This document shows positions 1-7,413 of a stretch of 64,000 bases of DNA, one piece after another. Numbering within the stretch: the first letter of the stretch is position 1; every line of letters begins with the position of its first letter. The notes under the pieces are model-generated. The model was not told the DNA's origin and ran no database searches. It saw only the letters and a list, made by a program, of their open reading frames with translations. The position numbers and the translations under genes are program-made. The stretch is taken from contig CAJTXP010000012.1 of the NCBI GenBank assembly GCA_910583615.1, positions 1 to 64,000 of the forward strand, given 5' to 3'. The DNA comes from an uncultured Lachnospiraceae bacterium. GTDB taxonomy: Bacteria; Bacillota; Clostridia; Lachnospirales; Lachnospiraceae.

Positions 1-55
1 ATAGAGCAACGGCCTTCTAAGCCGTGGGTCGGGGGTTCGAATCCCTTCGGGCACA
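1..55 (+). tRNA. tRNA-Arg (TCT), 5' end cut by window edge
   Basis: The 3' two thirds of a tRNA are visible. The anticodon stem ACGGC/GCCGT encloses loop CTTCTAA, giving anticodon TCT (Arg). A T-arm with TTCGAAT, the acceptor strand CGGGCAC and discriminator A follow. No CCA is encoded. It is the first visible member of a tRNA cluster reading rightwards. Confidence 0.9.
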
Positions 56-83
56 TTTGGCTGTATACAGCCGCAAGGAATAT

Positions 84-158
84 GGTGGGTATAGCGCAGT
101 TGGTTAGCGCGCCAGATTGTGGCTCTGGAGGTCCAGGGTTCGAATCCCTGTACCCACC
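84..158 (+). tRNA. tRNA-His (GTG)
   Basis: Acceptor stem GTGGGTA/TACCCAC, anticodon stem CCAGA/TCTGG and loop TTGTGGC give anticodon GTG. The extra G at position -1 (base 84) and discriminator C (base 158) are the identity elements of tRNA-His. No CCA is encoded. Confidence 0.95.
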
Positions 159-172
159 TGAATCAAAGACAA

Positions 173-245
173 TGGGCTATCGCCAAGCGGTAAGGCACAG
201 GACTTTGACTCCTGCATCACGCTGGTTCGAATCCAGCTAGCCCAG
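173..245 (+). tRNA. tRNA-Gln (TTG)
   Basis: Acceptor stem TGGGCTA/TAGCCCA is present. Anticodon stem CAGGA/TCCTG with loop CTTTGAC gives anticodon TTG. A standard T-arm and discriminator G are present, and no CCA is encoded. It is the third tRNA of the cluster. Confidence 0.95.
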
Positions 246-269
246 TTCGGGCATGTGAATGCAGAAGAT

Positions 270-342
270 GGGATATTAGCTCAGTTGGTAGAGCACTTGA
301 CTTTTAATCAAGTTGTCCGGGGTTCGAATCCCCGATGTCTCA
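270..342 (+). tRNA. tRNA-Lys (TTT)
   Basis: Acceptor stem GGGATAT/ATGTCTC contains wobble pairs. Anticodon stem CTTGA/TCAAG with loop CTTTTAA gives anticodon TTT. It is the last tRNA of the cluster and is followed at once by an intrinsic terminator. Confidence 0.95.
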
Positions 343-344
343 TG

Positions 345-373
345 AAGAACACCGGAAGCGGTGTTCTTTTTTT
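345..373 (+). terminator. Intrinsic terminator of the tRNA cluster
   Basis: Stem GAACACCG/CGGTGTTC with a four-base loop is followed by a run of eight T, directly downstream of tRNA-Lys. It ends the tRNA transcript. Confidence 0.9.
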
Positions 374-444
374 ATCCATATTTCTTTTGGTTTTTTTGTT
401 TGAGAATTTGTCGAAAAAAAACGAAAATTTATATGTTTTGTCAA

Positions 445-473
445 TGTACAAATGTCCGTACAGGACGTATAAT
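445..473 (+). promoter_or_regulatory. Candidate sigma-A promoter of a small RNA
   Basis: A TGTACA -35 box and a perfect TATAAT -10 box are separated by 17 bases. No open reading frame of useful size follows before the terminator-like hairpin at 641-677, so the transcript would be a short RNA. Confidence 0.5.
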
Positions 474-479
474 AATGCC

Positions 480-680
480 AACAAACAGAGGAGGGGCCTT
501 AAAGCCCGGCTGTTTGTGGAATAAGGTATTTATGGATGGTACTGCACCCCCCTAATCCCCCTTTTTAATGAATAAACCCTCCCTTTTGATTATTCTTTAT
601 AAAGCGGTATCGTCGATAAATATATATAAAAAAGTTGTTGCAGAAAAACCAGAGGTCCCCCGCCTCTGGTTTTTCTGTTG
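480..680 (+). ncRNA. Candidate C-rich small RNA between tRNA-Lys and the phosphate operon
   Basis: The stretch begins about seven bases after the candidate -10 box. It opens with a hairpin (ACAAACAG at 481-488 pairing with CTGTTTGT at 510-517) and ends with a long inverted repeat at 641-677. Between them lie pyrimidine-rich single-stranded stretches with runs of C (about 545-560 and 587-594) that could pair with Shine-Dalgarno sequences, as in known C-rich regulatory RNAs of Firmicutes. It does not resemble 6S, SRP or tmRNA. The call rests on promoter, hairpin and terminator layout only. Confidence 0.35.
641..680 (+). terminator. Terminator-like perfect inverted repeat
   Basis: CAGAAAAACCAGAGG (641-655) is exactly complementary to CCTCTGGTTTTTCTG (663-677) across a seven-base loop. 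The T-rich 3' arm and A-rich 5' arm make it potentially bidirectional. Confidence 0.65.
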
Positions 681-720
681 TTGACGGATTGGAATCCGCA
701 GACTATACTGATATTGAAAA

Positions 721-761
721 TTTTACCGGGATTTTACATGGATTCCCTTTGTTCTTTACAC
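721..761 (+). promoter_or_regulatory. Candidate PhoP-type Pho box
   Basis: TTTACC at 722-727, TTTACA at 733-738 and TTTACA at 755-760 repeat with an 11- and then a 22-base phase. PhoP/PhoB operators are known to be built from TTNACA-like direct repeats with 11-base periodicity. The site sits 77-117 bases before the start of a Na/Pi transporter-PhoU fusion that is followed by a PhoB/PhoR-like pair. Phosphate-starvation control with feedback by the encoded regulator is inferred. Confidence 0.55.
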
Positions 762-837
762 GGATACGTTACTATGACTCATAGGTACATGAGAATTGGA
801 AATAGTACTTATCAAGGAAAGAAAAGAGGGATATAAC

Positions 838-2637
838 ATGGATTTTTTCAATATTCTGACAATGGTCGGCGGACTGGCGCTGTTTCTGTACGGCATGGAT
901 GTGATGGGAAAAGGGCTGGCCAGGGCATCCGGCGGAAGGCTTGAGCGCATTCTGGAGAAAATGACGTCAAGCCCGTGGAAGGCGGTGCTGCTCGGCGCCG
1001 GTGTGACCGCCGTCATTCAGTCTTCTTCTGCGACGACGGTCATGGTTGTGGGATTTGTAAATTCCGGAATTATGAAACTGACACAGGCAACAGGGATCAT
1101 TATGGGAGCCAATATCGGTACGACAGTGACGTCGTGGATATTAAGTCTTTCGGGAATTGAGAGCAGCAGTTTTTTTGTTCGTCTTCTGAAACCTGTTTCT
1201 TTTTCACCAGTACTGGCAATGACGGGCGTCTGTCTTTTGATGTTTTCCAAAAAGGACAGGAAGCAGAATATAGGGCTGATTCTGGTAGGATTTGCGATTC
1301 TCATGTCCGGAATGGAGAGCATGAGCGATGCCATGAAGCCTCTGGCAGATATTCCGGAATTTGCAGGGATCCTGACTTTGTTTTCCCATCCGGTTCTGGG
1401 GATGCTGAGCGGGGCGGTTCTGACAGCGGTGATTCAGAGTTCTTCTGCGTCTGTGGGCATTCTGCAGGCGCTGTGCGCCACGGGAGCCGTCTCCTTCGGA
1501 ACTGCGATACCGATCATCATGGGGCAGAATATCGGTACCTGCGTGACCGCCGTACTTTCCGGTATTGGAGCAAGCAGGAATGCGAAACGAGCGGCGCTGG
1601 TTCATCTTTATTTTAACCTTATTGGTACTGTTTTGTTTATGGCGGTATTCTATCTGCTTCACAGTATTCTGGATTTTGAGTTCCTAGCTGCGCCTGCAGG
1701 CGTTGCGGGAATTGCAGTGGTGCATTCGGTTTTCAATATTACAGCGACGGCGGTGCTCCTTCCGTTTTCCGGCGTTCTGGTGAAGCTGGTATGTCTTACC
1801 ATCCCGGAATCGACGGAAAGTCCTGTGAGCGAGCAGGAGAAGGATCTGAAAAATCTGGATGTACGTTTTCTGGAGACGCCCGGATATGCGGTGGAGCAGG
1901 CCAGGGATGCGGCAGTCCGAATGGCCTGTATCTCAAGAGAGGCGCTCGGACGTGCGGTCTGTCTGTTGGACGATTATCAGGAAAAGGAGCTGGAGAAGGT
2001 ATTTGCTCTGGAAGACCGGACAGACCATTATGAAGATGAGCTGGGCAGTTACCTGGTGAAGCTTGGAAGCCGCGGCCTGTCGGAGAAGGACAGTCGTATG
2101 GTATCGACGATTTTACACTGTATCGGGGATTTTGAGCGGATTTCGGATCATGCAGTAAATGTGGCGCAGACGGCCCGGGAGCTTCATCAGAAAAGAATGG
2201 AATTTTCCAGAAAGGCAAAGGAAGAGATTCATGTGTTTTCGGACGCACTGCTGGAGATCGTGGAGATGGCGGTAGATGTATTTGCAGATGAGGATTATGA
2301 AAAGGCATCCTGCGTGGAGCCGCTGGAAGAGACGATCGACTGGCTGAACCGCAAGCTGAAAAAACGCCATGTAGAGAGGCTGAGAGCCGGAGAATGCACT
2401 ATAGAGCTCGGTTTTGCCCTTTCTGACCTGACTACGGATTATGAACGGATTTCAGACCATTGTTCCAATATTGCGATTGCGCTTCTTCAGTCTGAAACGG
2501 ACGGATATGAGGCGCATGAATATGTTGCAGAGCTTCGCAGGGAGGATCATCCAGAGTTCCGGAAAGCCTGCAGGGAATATCGGGCAAAGTATGCTCTGCC
2601 AGATTTTGGCTCTCACGGGAAGAAAACAGGGGGGTGA
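838..2637 (+). CDS. Na/Pi cotransporter family protein with PhoU domain
   Basis: This 599-residue membrane protein probably takes up phosphate with sodium. The N-terminal half holds the two inverted repeats of the NptA/NaPi-II family, each with the QSSSA signature (residues 61-65 and 200-204) and a following GxNIGT motif. The C-terminal part (about 350-580) is a PhoU-like helical domain, a usual partner of phosphate signalling. The ATG at 838 was preferred over the upstream in-frame TTG at 796 because AAGAGGG precedes it at proper spacing. It is the first gene of an apparent operon with the response regulator (stop and next start nearly touch). The PhoU domain may link transport to the kinase downstream. 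Confidence 0.9.
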   Translation: MDFFNILTMVGGLALFLYGMDVMGKGLARASGGRLERILEKMTSSPWKAVLLGAGVTAVIQSSSATTVMVVGFVNSGIMKLTQATGIIMGANIGTTVTSWILSLSGIESSSFFVRLLKPVSFSPVLAMTGVCLLMFSKKDRKQNIGLILVGFAILMSGMESMSDAMKPLADIPEFAGILTLFSHPVLGMLSGAVLTAVIQSSSASVGILQALCATGAVSFGTAIPIIMGQNIGTCVTAVLSGIGASRNAKRAALVHLYFNLIGTVLFMAVFYLLHSILDFEFLAAPAGVAGIAVVHSVFNITATAVLLPFSGVLVKLVCLTIPESTESPVSEQEKDLKNLDVRFLETPGYAVEQARDAAVRMACISREALGRAVCLLDDYQEKELEKVFALEDRTDHYEDELGSYLVKLGSRGLSEKDSRMVSTILHCIGDFERISDHAVNVAQTARELHQKRMEFSRKAKEEIHVFSDALLEIVEMAVDVFADEDYEKASCVEPLEETIDWLNRKLKKRHVERLRAGECTIELGFALSDLTTDYERISDHCSNIAIALLQSETDGYEAHEYVAELRREDHPEFRKACREYRAKYALPDFGSHGKKTGG

Positions 2638-2643
2638 GTGACA

Positions 2644-3315
2644 ATGGCATTGATTTATATTGTGGAGGATGATCAGAATATACGGGAAATCGAACGATTT
2701 GCCCTTCAGAACAGTGGATATGAAGTGGAAGAATTCTCCTGCGCACAGGATTTCTCAGGCAGGCTGAGAGAAAAAGCGCCGGACTGCATCCTTCTGGACA
2801 TTATGCTTCCGGATGAGGACGGGCTGGAGCTCCTTCGGAAGATCCGCGCGTTTCCGGACGTCCGGAAGGTTCCGGTCATGATGGTGACTGCAAAGACGAC
2901 AGAGCTTGACAAGGTGAAAGGTCTGGATCTGGGGGCGGACGATTATATTACAAAGCCTTTTGGCGTAATGGAACTGATTTCCAGGGTAAAAGCACTGCTT
3001 CGTCGCTGTGCGGGCATGGAAGAGGAAGGTATTCTGACAGCCGGGGATATCTGCCTGGACTGTGAGAAGCGTACCGTGTATGCCGGCGGGATGCCATGCA
3101 GTCTGACATACAAAGAGTATGAGCTTTTAAAACTGCTTTTGCAGAACCGTGGAATCGTCATGCGGCGGGACGTGATCATGGAGCGGATCTGGGATATCAG
3201 TTTTGAAGGGGAGTCCCGGACGCTTGACGTACATGTAAAAACATTGAGACAGAAACTGGGAAACGAAGGCGCGCTGATCCGCACCGTCCGGAACGTGGGG
3301 TATAAGATCGAGTGA
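2644..3315 (+). CDS. PhoB/OmpR-family response regulator
   Basis: This 223-residue two-domain regulator has a receiver domain with acidic pocket E8-D9-D10, phosphoacceptor D52 (LLDIMLPDEDG) and conserved K104 (TKPF). A winged-helix DNA-binding domain (about 125-223) with an RTLDVHVKTLRQKLG helix follows. An in-frame GTG exists at 2638, but the ATG at 2644 has the better distance from AGGGGGG. The next gene overlaps its stop codon, so the kinase is translationally coupled. The adjacent Na/Pi-PhoU gene and Pho-box-like repeats suggest a phosphate-responsive PhoP role; this is inference. Confidence 0.9.
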   Translation: MALIYIVEDDQNIREIERFALQNSGYEVEEFSCAQDFSGRLREKAPDCILLDIMLPDEDGLELLRKIRAFPDVRKVPVMMVTAKTTELDKVKGLDLGADDYITKPFGVMELISRVKALLRRCAGMEEEGILTAGDICLDCEKRTVYAGGMPCSLTYKEYELLKLLLQNRGIVMRRDVIMERIWDISFEGESRTLDVHVKTLRQKLGNEGALIRTVRNVGYKIE

Positions 3316-4718
3316 AAAGAAAGATACACCGGGAATTTGTCTTTGTGGCGCTGACAACGATATTTTTGACGACTGTGCTGGTCACGGCCGTATTCTACGA
3401 TTTTTTCAGGCAGGAGATTTTGAACGAACTGAAGATCTGTGCGGAAGTCCTGCAGAATGCGGGAATCACTTCCGCCTCGGCAAAAGCGGAAGCGGTAACG
3501 GGCAGCGCCGGGTTCCGGCAGTTCAGAGTTTCCCTGATTGATGAGGAAGGGCTGGTTTTTTATGACAACGATGTGGATATTGGAGGCATGGATAACCACG
3601 GAGACCGCCCGGAGGTGTCAGAGGCCAGGAGAGAGGGCAGCGGACAGTCGGTCCGCCGGTCGGATACGCTGGATCGGAGCGCTTTTTATTATGCGGTGCG
3701 GTTAGAGGACGGTACGATTCTCCGGGTGGCAAAGGAAGCGTCCAGCATATGGAAGATTTTCCAAAGCGCCTTTCCGGTGATTGTTCTGATGGGCGGCGTG
3801 GTCTTCTTGTTTTGCATACTGCTCTCGGCCCGTGCCACGAGGATGCTGGTGGAGCCGGTAGAGTATCTGGCAGACCATCTGGATGAATGCAAAGAGCCTC
3901 TGGTATATCGGGAAATGGCGCCTTTCGTGGATCGGATTCGGAGACAGCATGAGGATATTCTGAAAAATGCAGGACTCCGGCAGGAATTTACGGCCAATGT
4001 ATCCCACGAGCTGAAAACGCCGCTGGCGGCGATTTCCGGCTATGCAGAACTGATGGAGCATCAGATGGCGTCCGGGGAGGATGTTCCGAGATTTGCCGGG
4101 GAGATCCACAGAAATGCTTCGCGGCTTCTGGCGATGATCAATGACATCATTCTTCTGTCGGAACTGGATGTCATGGAGAGAGATGCAATGGCTTTTTCGC
4201 AGGTTCCCCTGTATGAGATGGCGGAAGCATGCGTGGAAATGCTGAAGATCAGCGCAGGAAAGCATCAGGTGACTCTTTCCATGAGAGGAATTCCGTGCAG
4301 TATCATGGGAAACCGGGAGATGGTGGAGGAGGTTTTATACAATCTTTGCGACAACGGGATCCGCTATAATATAGCGGGAGGAAGCGTTCTGGTGACGGTG
4401 GAGCCGGAGGGAAAGCAGGCACGATTGACGGTGGAAGATACAGGGATTGGTATCCCGAAGGAACATCAGGAGCGTGTGTTCGAGCGGTTCTACCGGGTGG
4501 ACAAAAGCCGTTCCAAGGCGACTGGAGGAACCGGCCTGGGACTTGCCATTGTAAAACACATTGCAGCGCAGCATCAGGCAGAACTGCTGCTTCAGAGCGA
4601 ACCGGGGTGCGGGACGAAGATCAGCATTCTGTTTCAGCGCGCCGATCTTTCAGATAAAGGAGGAGAGGCGGGAACAGCGTCTTCCGGAAAAGGAAATAAC
4701 AAAGAGGTGGGAAAATAA
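3312..4718 (+). CDS. PhoR-like sensor histidine kinase
   Basis: This 468-residue membrane kinase has a first membrane segment at about 10-30, an extracytoplasmic region to about 150 and a second segment at about 153-173. A HisKA domain with the H-box SHELKTPLAA (phosphorylated H232) and a HATPase domain with N-box (NLCDNGIRYN), DTGIGIP and GTGLGLAI motifs follow. It starts with GTG overlapping the TGA of the regulator gene (GTGA), a sign of translational coupling. It is the probable partner of the PhoB-like regulator. The C-terminal 25 residues are low-complexity and charged. Confidence 0.9.
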   Translation: MKRKIHREFVFVALTTIFLTTVLVTAVFYDFFRQEILNELKICAEVLQNAGITSASAKAEAVTGSAGFRQFRVSLIDEEGLVFYDNDVDIGGMDNHGDRPEVSEARREGSGQSVRRSDTLDRSAFYYAVRLEDGTILRVAKEASSIWKIFQSAFPVIVLMGGVVFLFCILLSARATRMLVEPVEYLADHLDECKEPLVYREMAPFVDRIRRQHEDILKNAGLRQEFTANVSHELKTPLAAISGYAELMEHQMASGEDVPRFAGEIHRNASRLLAMINDIILLSELDVMERDAMAFSQVPLYEMAEACVEMLKISAGKHQVTLSMRGIPCSIMGNREMVEEVLYNLCDNGIRYNIAGGSVLVTVEPEGKQARLTVEDTGIGIPKEHQERVFERFYRVDKSRSKATGGTGLGLAIVKHIAAQHQAELLLQSEPGCGTKISILFQRADLSDKGGEAGTASSGKGNNKEVGK

Positions 4719-5497
4719 TGAAAGAGAGAGAACGTTATCATCTGCTGGACGGTCTTCGGGGGATTACGCTGATCAGCATGATCCTGTATCACGGGATGTT
4801 TGATCTGGTTGTAATGTACGGCGTGTCGGTTCCGTGGCTTTTCAGGGCGCCGGGGTACGTGTGGCAGCAGAGCGTCTGCTGGACCTTTATTCTGCTGTCC
4901 GGATTCTGCTGGCGGCTGGGGCGTTCGCCGTGGAAGAGAGGGATTGTCATATCGGTCTGCGGACTGATCATTACTTTTGTGACGTTTGTATTTATGCCGT
5001 CCGAGCGGATCCTGTTCGGAATCCTGACTTTTACGGGAGCCGCCATGCTGGCGCTGATACCTGTGGATGGATATTTTCGGAAAGTGTCGCAGTCGGCGGG
5101 GCTGTTTATCAGCGCCGTTCTCTTTTTTCTGACGAGAAATGTGAACGGAGGACAGCTGGGATTTGAGTCTCTTGTGCTGTGTGAAGTGCCGGAAGGGTTT
5201 TATCGGGGGCCTGTGACAGCGGCTCTGGGCTTTCCGGGACCGGGTTTCTTTTCGGGAGATTATTTTTCCTTTGTTCCCTGGATCTTTCTGTATCTGTGCG
5301 GATATTTCCTGTATGGAATGCTCATGGGGCGGGAGAGGGCAGGAAGAGCGCTCTGCCGCCGGGCGGGCTTTCTGGAATGGATTGGAAAGCACAGTCTGTT
5401 TCTCTACATGCTTCATCAGCCGGCGATACTGCTGGTTCTGGAGTGTTGGAGTTACTGTTCGCGGGTGGGTGGCGGTCTGCGTCCTGGGCCTCTGTGA
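4718..5497 (+). CDS. DUF1624 (heparan-alpha-glucosaminide acetyltransferase-like) membrane protein, C-terminus encoded by a repeat
   Basis: This 259-residue multi-spanning protein begins with the DUF1624 hallmark (LDGLRGITLISMILYHGMFD), the acyltransferase-like domain found in heparan-alpha-glucosaminide N-acetyltransferase relatives. The late motif GKHSLFLYMLHQP is present near residues 222-234. The gene overlaps the kinase stop codon (ATGA context), so it belongs to the same transcript. The last 13 or so codons (ending in GGGLRPGPL) lie inside the palindromic repeat at 5452-5735, so the native C-terminus appears replaced. Acyl donor and acceptor are unknown. Confidence 0.75.
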   Translation: MKERERYHLLDGLRGITLISMILYHGMFDLVVMYGVSVPWLFRAPGYVWQQSVCWTFILLSGFCWRLGRSPWKRGIVISVCGLIITFVTFVFMPSERILFGILTFTGAAMLALIPVDGYFRKVSQSAGLFISAVLFFLTRNVNGGQLGFESLVLCEVPEGFYRGPVTAALGFPGPGFFSGDYFSFVPWIFLYLCGYFLYGMLMGRERAGRALCRRAGFLEWIGKHSLFLYMLHQPAILLVLECWSYCSRVGGGLRPGPL

Positions 5498-5737
5498 TCT
5501 GCGCTCGTATGGTGCGGATCGTTACTTTTCACGGGGTGAGTGGTCTGCGCCCTGGCCCTCTGTGATCTGCGCTCGTATGGAATGCATCGGACACCGAAGC
5601 CGTTTTGTCCGTCCCATTCGGACAGGTATGTTCGCCTGAGACGGACAAAACGGCTCCGCTGTCCGTTCCAGTCCACACAGCGCTGCAGATCACAGAGGGC
5701 CAGGACGCAGGCCCCCACCTTGTGAACAGTAGCGTGC
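5450..5737. repeat. MITE-like palindromic repeat element
   Basis: A unit of about 55 bases containing CTCTGTGATCTGCGC occurs twice in direct orientation (5452-5507 and 5521-5574) and once inverted (5681-5735). The outer copies therefore act as terminal inverted repeats. The centre holds a perfect 15-base inverted repeat (AGCCGTTTTGTCCGT at 5598-5612 and its complement at 5641-5655) within an outer CGGACA/TGTCCG pair. No transposase is encoded. It covers the 3' end of the acyltransferase gene. Short blocks of it (ATCGGACA, CATTCGGAC, ACAGCGCTGC) recur in the same order at 31350-31450. Confidence 0.7.
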
Positions 5738-5832
5738 CGGAATATGTGCTGGGATATGTTTTTTCGGTGATTGACTTTTAAGAGGACAAATGATAAGATA
5801 AACAAGTACTTTGTCAGGAAGACAGAGAGCGG

Positions 5833-5914
5833 GCGGATATGGCGGAATTGGCAGACGCGCCAGATTTAGGTTCTGGTGGGACATCCCGTGCAGGTTCAAG
5901 TCCTGTTATCCGCA
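5833..5914 (+). tRNA. tRNA-Leu (TAG)
   Basis: Acceptor stem GCGGATA/TATCCGC is present. Anticodon stem CCAGA/TCTGG with loop TTTAGGT gives anticodon TAG. A long variable arm typical of tRNA-Leu, T-arm GTTCAAG and discriminator A follow. No CCA is encoded. Confidence 0.95.
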
Positions 5915-5970
5915 TCCTGTGGCGCGGAATTGAACTGTAATAGTTCATTCTCCGCACGTTTTGCGCAATA

Positions 5971-6000
5971 TAAGGCGGCTTATTCAGCCGCCTTTTTTGC
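5971..6000 (+). terminator. Intrinsic terminator after tRNA-Leu
   Basis: AAGGCGGCT pairs with AGCCGCCTT over a five-base loop, followed by a T run. It also lies downstream of the convergent CapA-like gene on the other strand. Confidence 0.85.
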
Positions 6001-6014
6001 TGAAATCTTCTGGC

Positions 6015-7223
6015 TTAATCCGCTGCAGTGCGGCCAAGTATCCCTTCCGGCGAGACCTCTGCGCCGAAGGATAATTCGGTCAGGCGCCGGTACAGGGCGG
6101 AAGGATCTTCGATGGCGGAGAGGATCCCGTTCTGTCTTCTGCATGGAAGAAGTCGAATCTCCATGGCGCCGTCATCCGGAAAGACTGCCTGCAGCAGCAG
6201 GGTATCGCCGTCCCGGCTGCCGAAGAGATAATTTCCAAGGCTGTAGACGATGGGCACATCTTTATAATATTCGAAGCCCTGCAGAATATGGGGGTGACAG
6301 CCAAGAACCAGATCTGCTCCGGCGTCGATGTAGCCCTTTGCCAGAGAACGCTGGTAGTCTTCCGGATATTCATTCCGTTCAATGCCCCAGTGGATGAAGA
6401 CGACGACATGGTCATATTGGCCGTCCGCCTCTGCGATGGCGGCGTTAAGCATGGAGGGATCGTAGGTCTGGAACATGCCGGGCTGCCTGTCGGTCGCGTA
6501 CCAGTCATAAGAGGGGGATACTCTTGTGGCGGCAAAGACGGCGAAGGTCTGTCCGTTGACCTCACAGGTCGCCGGAGCGGAAGCCTCCGTAATATTGTAG
6601 CCGCCTCCGATGCAGGAGATCTCCGCCTGTTTCAGAGTGTCCAGCGTATCGCAGAAAGCGTCCATGCCGAAATCCAGCGCATGGTTGTTGGCGACGGAAA
6701 CCATGTCGACGCCCAGATCCTGAAAGATGGATACATACCGGGGGTCGGTACGGAATGTGTACTGCTTGTCTTCCATTGCTTCTCCCTGAAGGCTGAAAGG
6801 GAATTCTTCGTTGAGCATGAACAGGTCTGAATCCCGCATGGCAGAGAGCATTTTGTCATCTGCGACAGCAGAGATTCCGTACTGGTCATAGGCGGAGGTG
6901 TAGTGGTCGGAGAACATCACGTCTCCGGCAAAGGAAAACAGGACTTCCGAGGGCTGCGGCTCTTCCGGCAGTTCCTCTTCCTGCATCGTATTTCCGGAAT
7001 TTTCTTCCGAAGGTTCCAGAAAGAGTTCCTCCGGTTCCTCTGCTGTGTCCCGGGGGGATTCTTCCGGGGTGGAAATCTCCGCAGGCGCCTCCAGAGGATC
7101 CAGGTCCTGTGTCTGCCCGGATTCTTCCGGTGTCCCGGAAGTAAAGGAATAAAGGGCCAGAATCAGAAGGAGAAGGACGCCGATAGCGAGTCCCGCAGCG
7201 AGTCCTTTTGCAAATGGTTTCAT
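6015..7223 (-). CDS. CapA-like (PGA_cap) metallophosphatase-fold protein
   Basis: This 402-residue protein has one N-terminal membrane anchor (about residues 8-28) and an acidic, Glu/Pro-rich linker (about 30-95). The PGA_cap domain resembles the CapA protein of poly-gamma-glutamate capsule systems. Visible motifs are FSFAGDVMFSD, NEEFPFSL, VSVANNHALDFG, HWGIE and GCHPHILQG, placing metal-binding Asp, Asn and His residues as in the calcineurin-like fold. The ATG at 7223 is preferred over a TTG four bases from AGGGAGG. No capB or capC neighbours are present, so a capsule role is not supported. It acts outside the membrane on an unknown substrate. Confidence 0.85.
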   Translation of the reverse strand: MKPFAKGLAAGLAIGVLLLLILALYSFTSGTPEESGQTQDLDPLEAPAEISTPEESPRDTAEEPEELFLEPSEENSGNTMQEEELPEEPQPSEVLFSFAGDVMFSDHYTSAYDQYGISAVADDKMLSAMRDSDLFMLNEEFPFSLQGEAMEDKQYTFRTDPRYVSIFQDLGVDMVSVANNHALDFGMDAFCDTLDTLKQAEISCIGGGYNITEASAPATCEVNGQTFAVFAATRVSPSYDWYATDRQPGMFQTYDPSMLNAAIAEADGQYDHVVVFIHWGIERNEYPEDYQRSLAKGYIDAGADLVLGCHPHILQGFEYYKDVPIVYSLGNYLFGSRDGDTLLLQAVFPDDGAMEIRLLPCRRQNGILSAIEDPSALYRRLTELSFGAEVSPEGILGRTAAD

Positions 7224-7332
7224 GTTCAAAGTACCTCCCTGTTACCTTTATTGTATCACAGGACAGGCGAGATGCAAGGATTTACAGAAAAATGCGCCGG
7301 TTCGGATTTTGGAAAGTAACTTGAAAACAGAC

Positions 7333-7361
7333 TTGCGTGGCGAATGCGCAGCGGATAGAAT
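7333..7361 (+). promoter_or_regulatory. Sigma-A promoter of pyrC
   Basis: TTGCGT and TAGAAT are separated by 17 bases and lie about 50 bases upstream of pyrC. No attenuator or PyrR-type stem-loop is evident in the short leader. Confidence 0.6.
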
Positions 7362-7413
7362 ATAAGGTAAGAAAAACAGGGCGGGCCGGCAGGGCCCGGG
7401 ACAGGAGGAACAC

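Noticed and set aside
1796..2308. A 170-codon minus-strand frame within the Na/Pi-PhoU gene
   Set aside because: Pro/Ser/His-rich shadow of the real gene.
5540..5725. Short frames inside the repeat element at 5450-5737
   Set aside because: They are translations of palindromic repeat DNA with repeated GLRPGPL-like ends in several frames.
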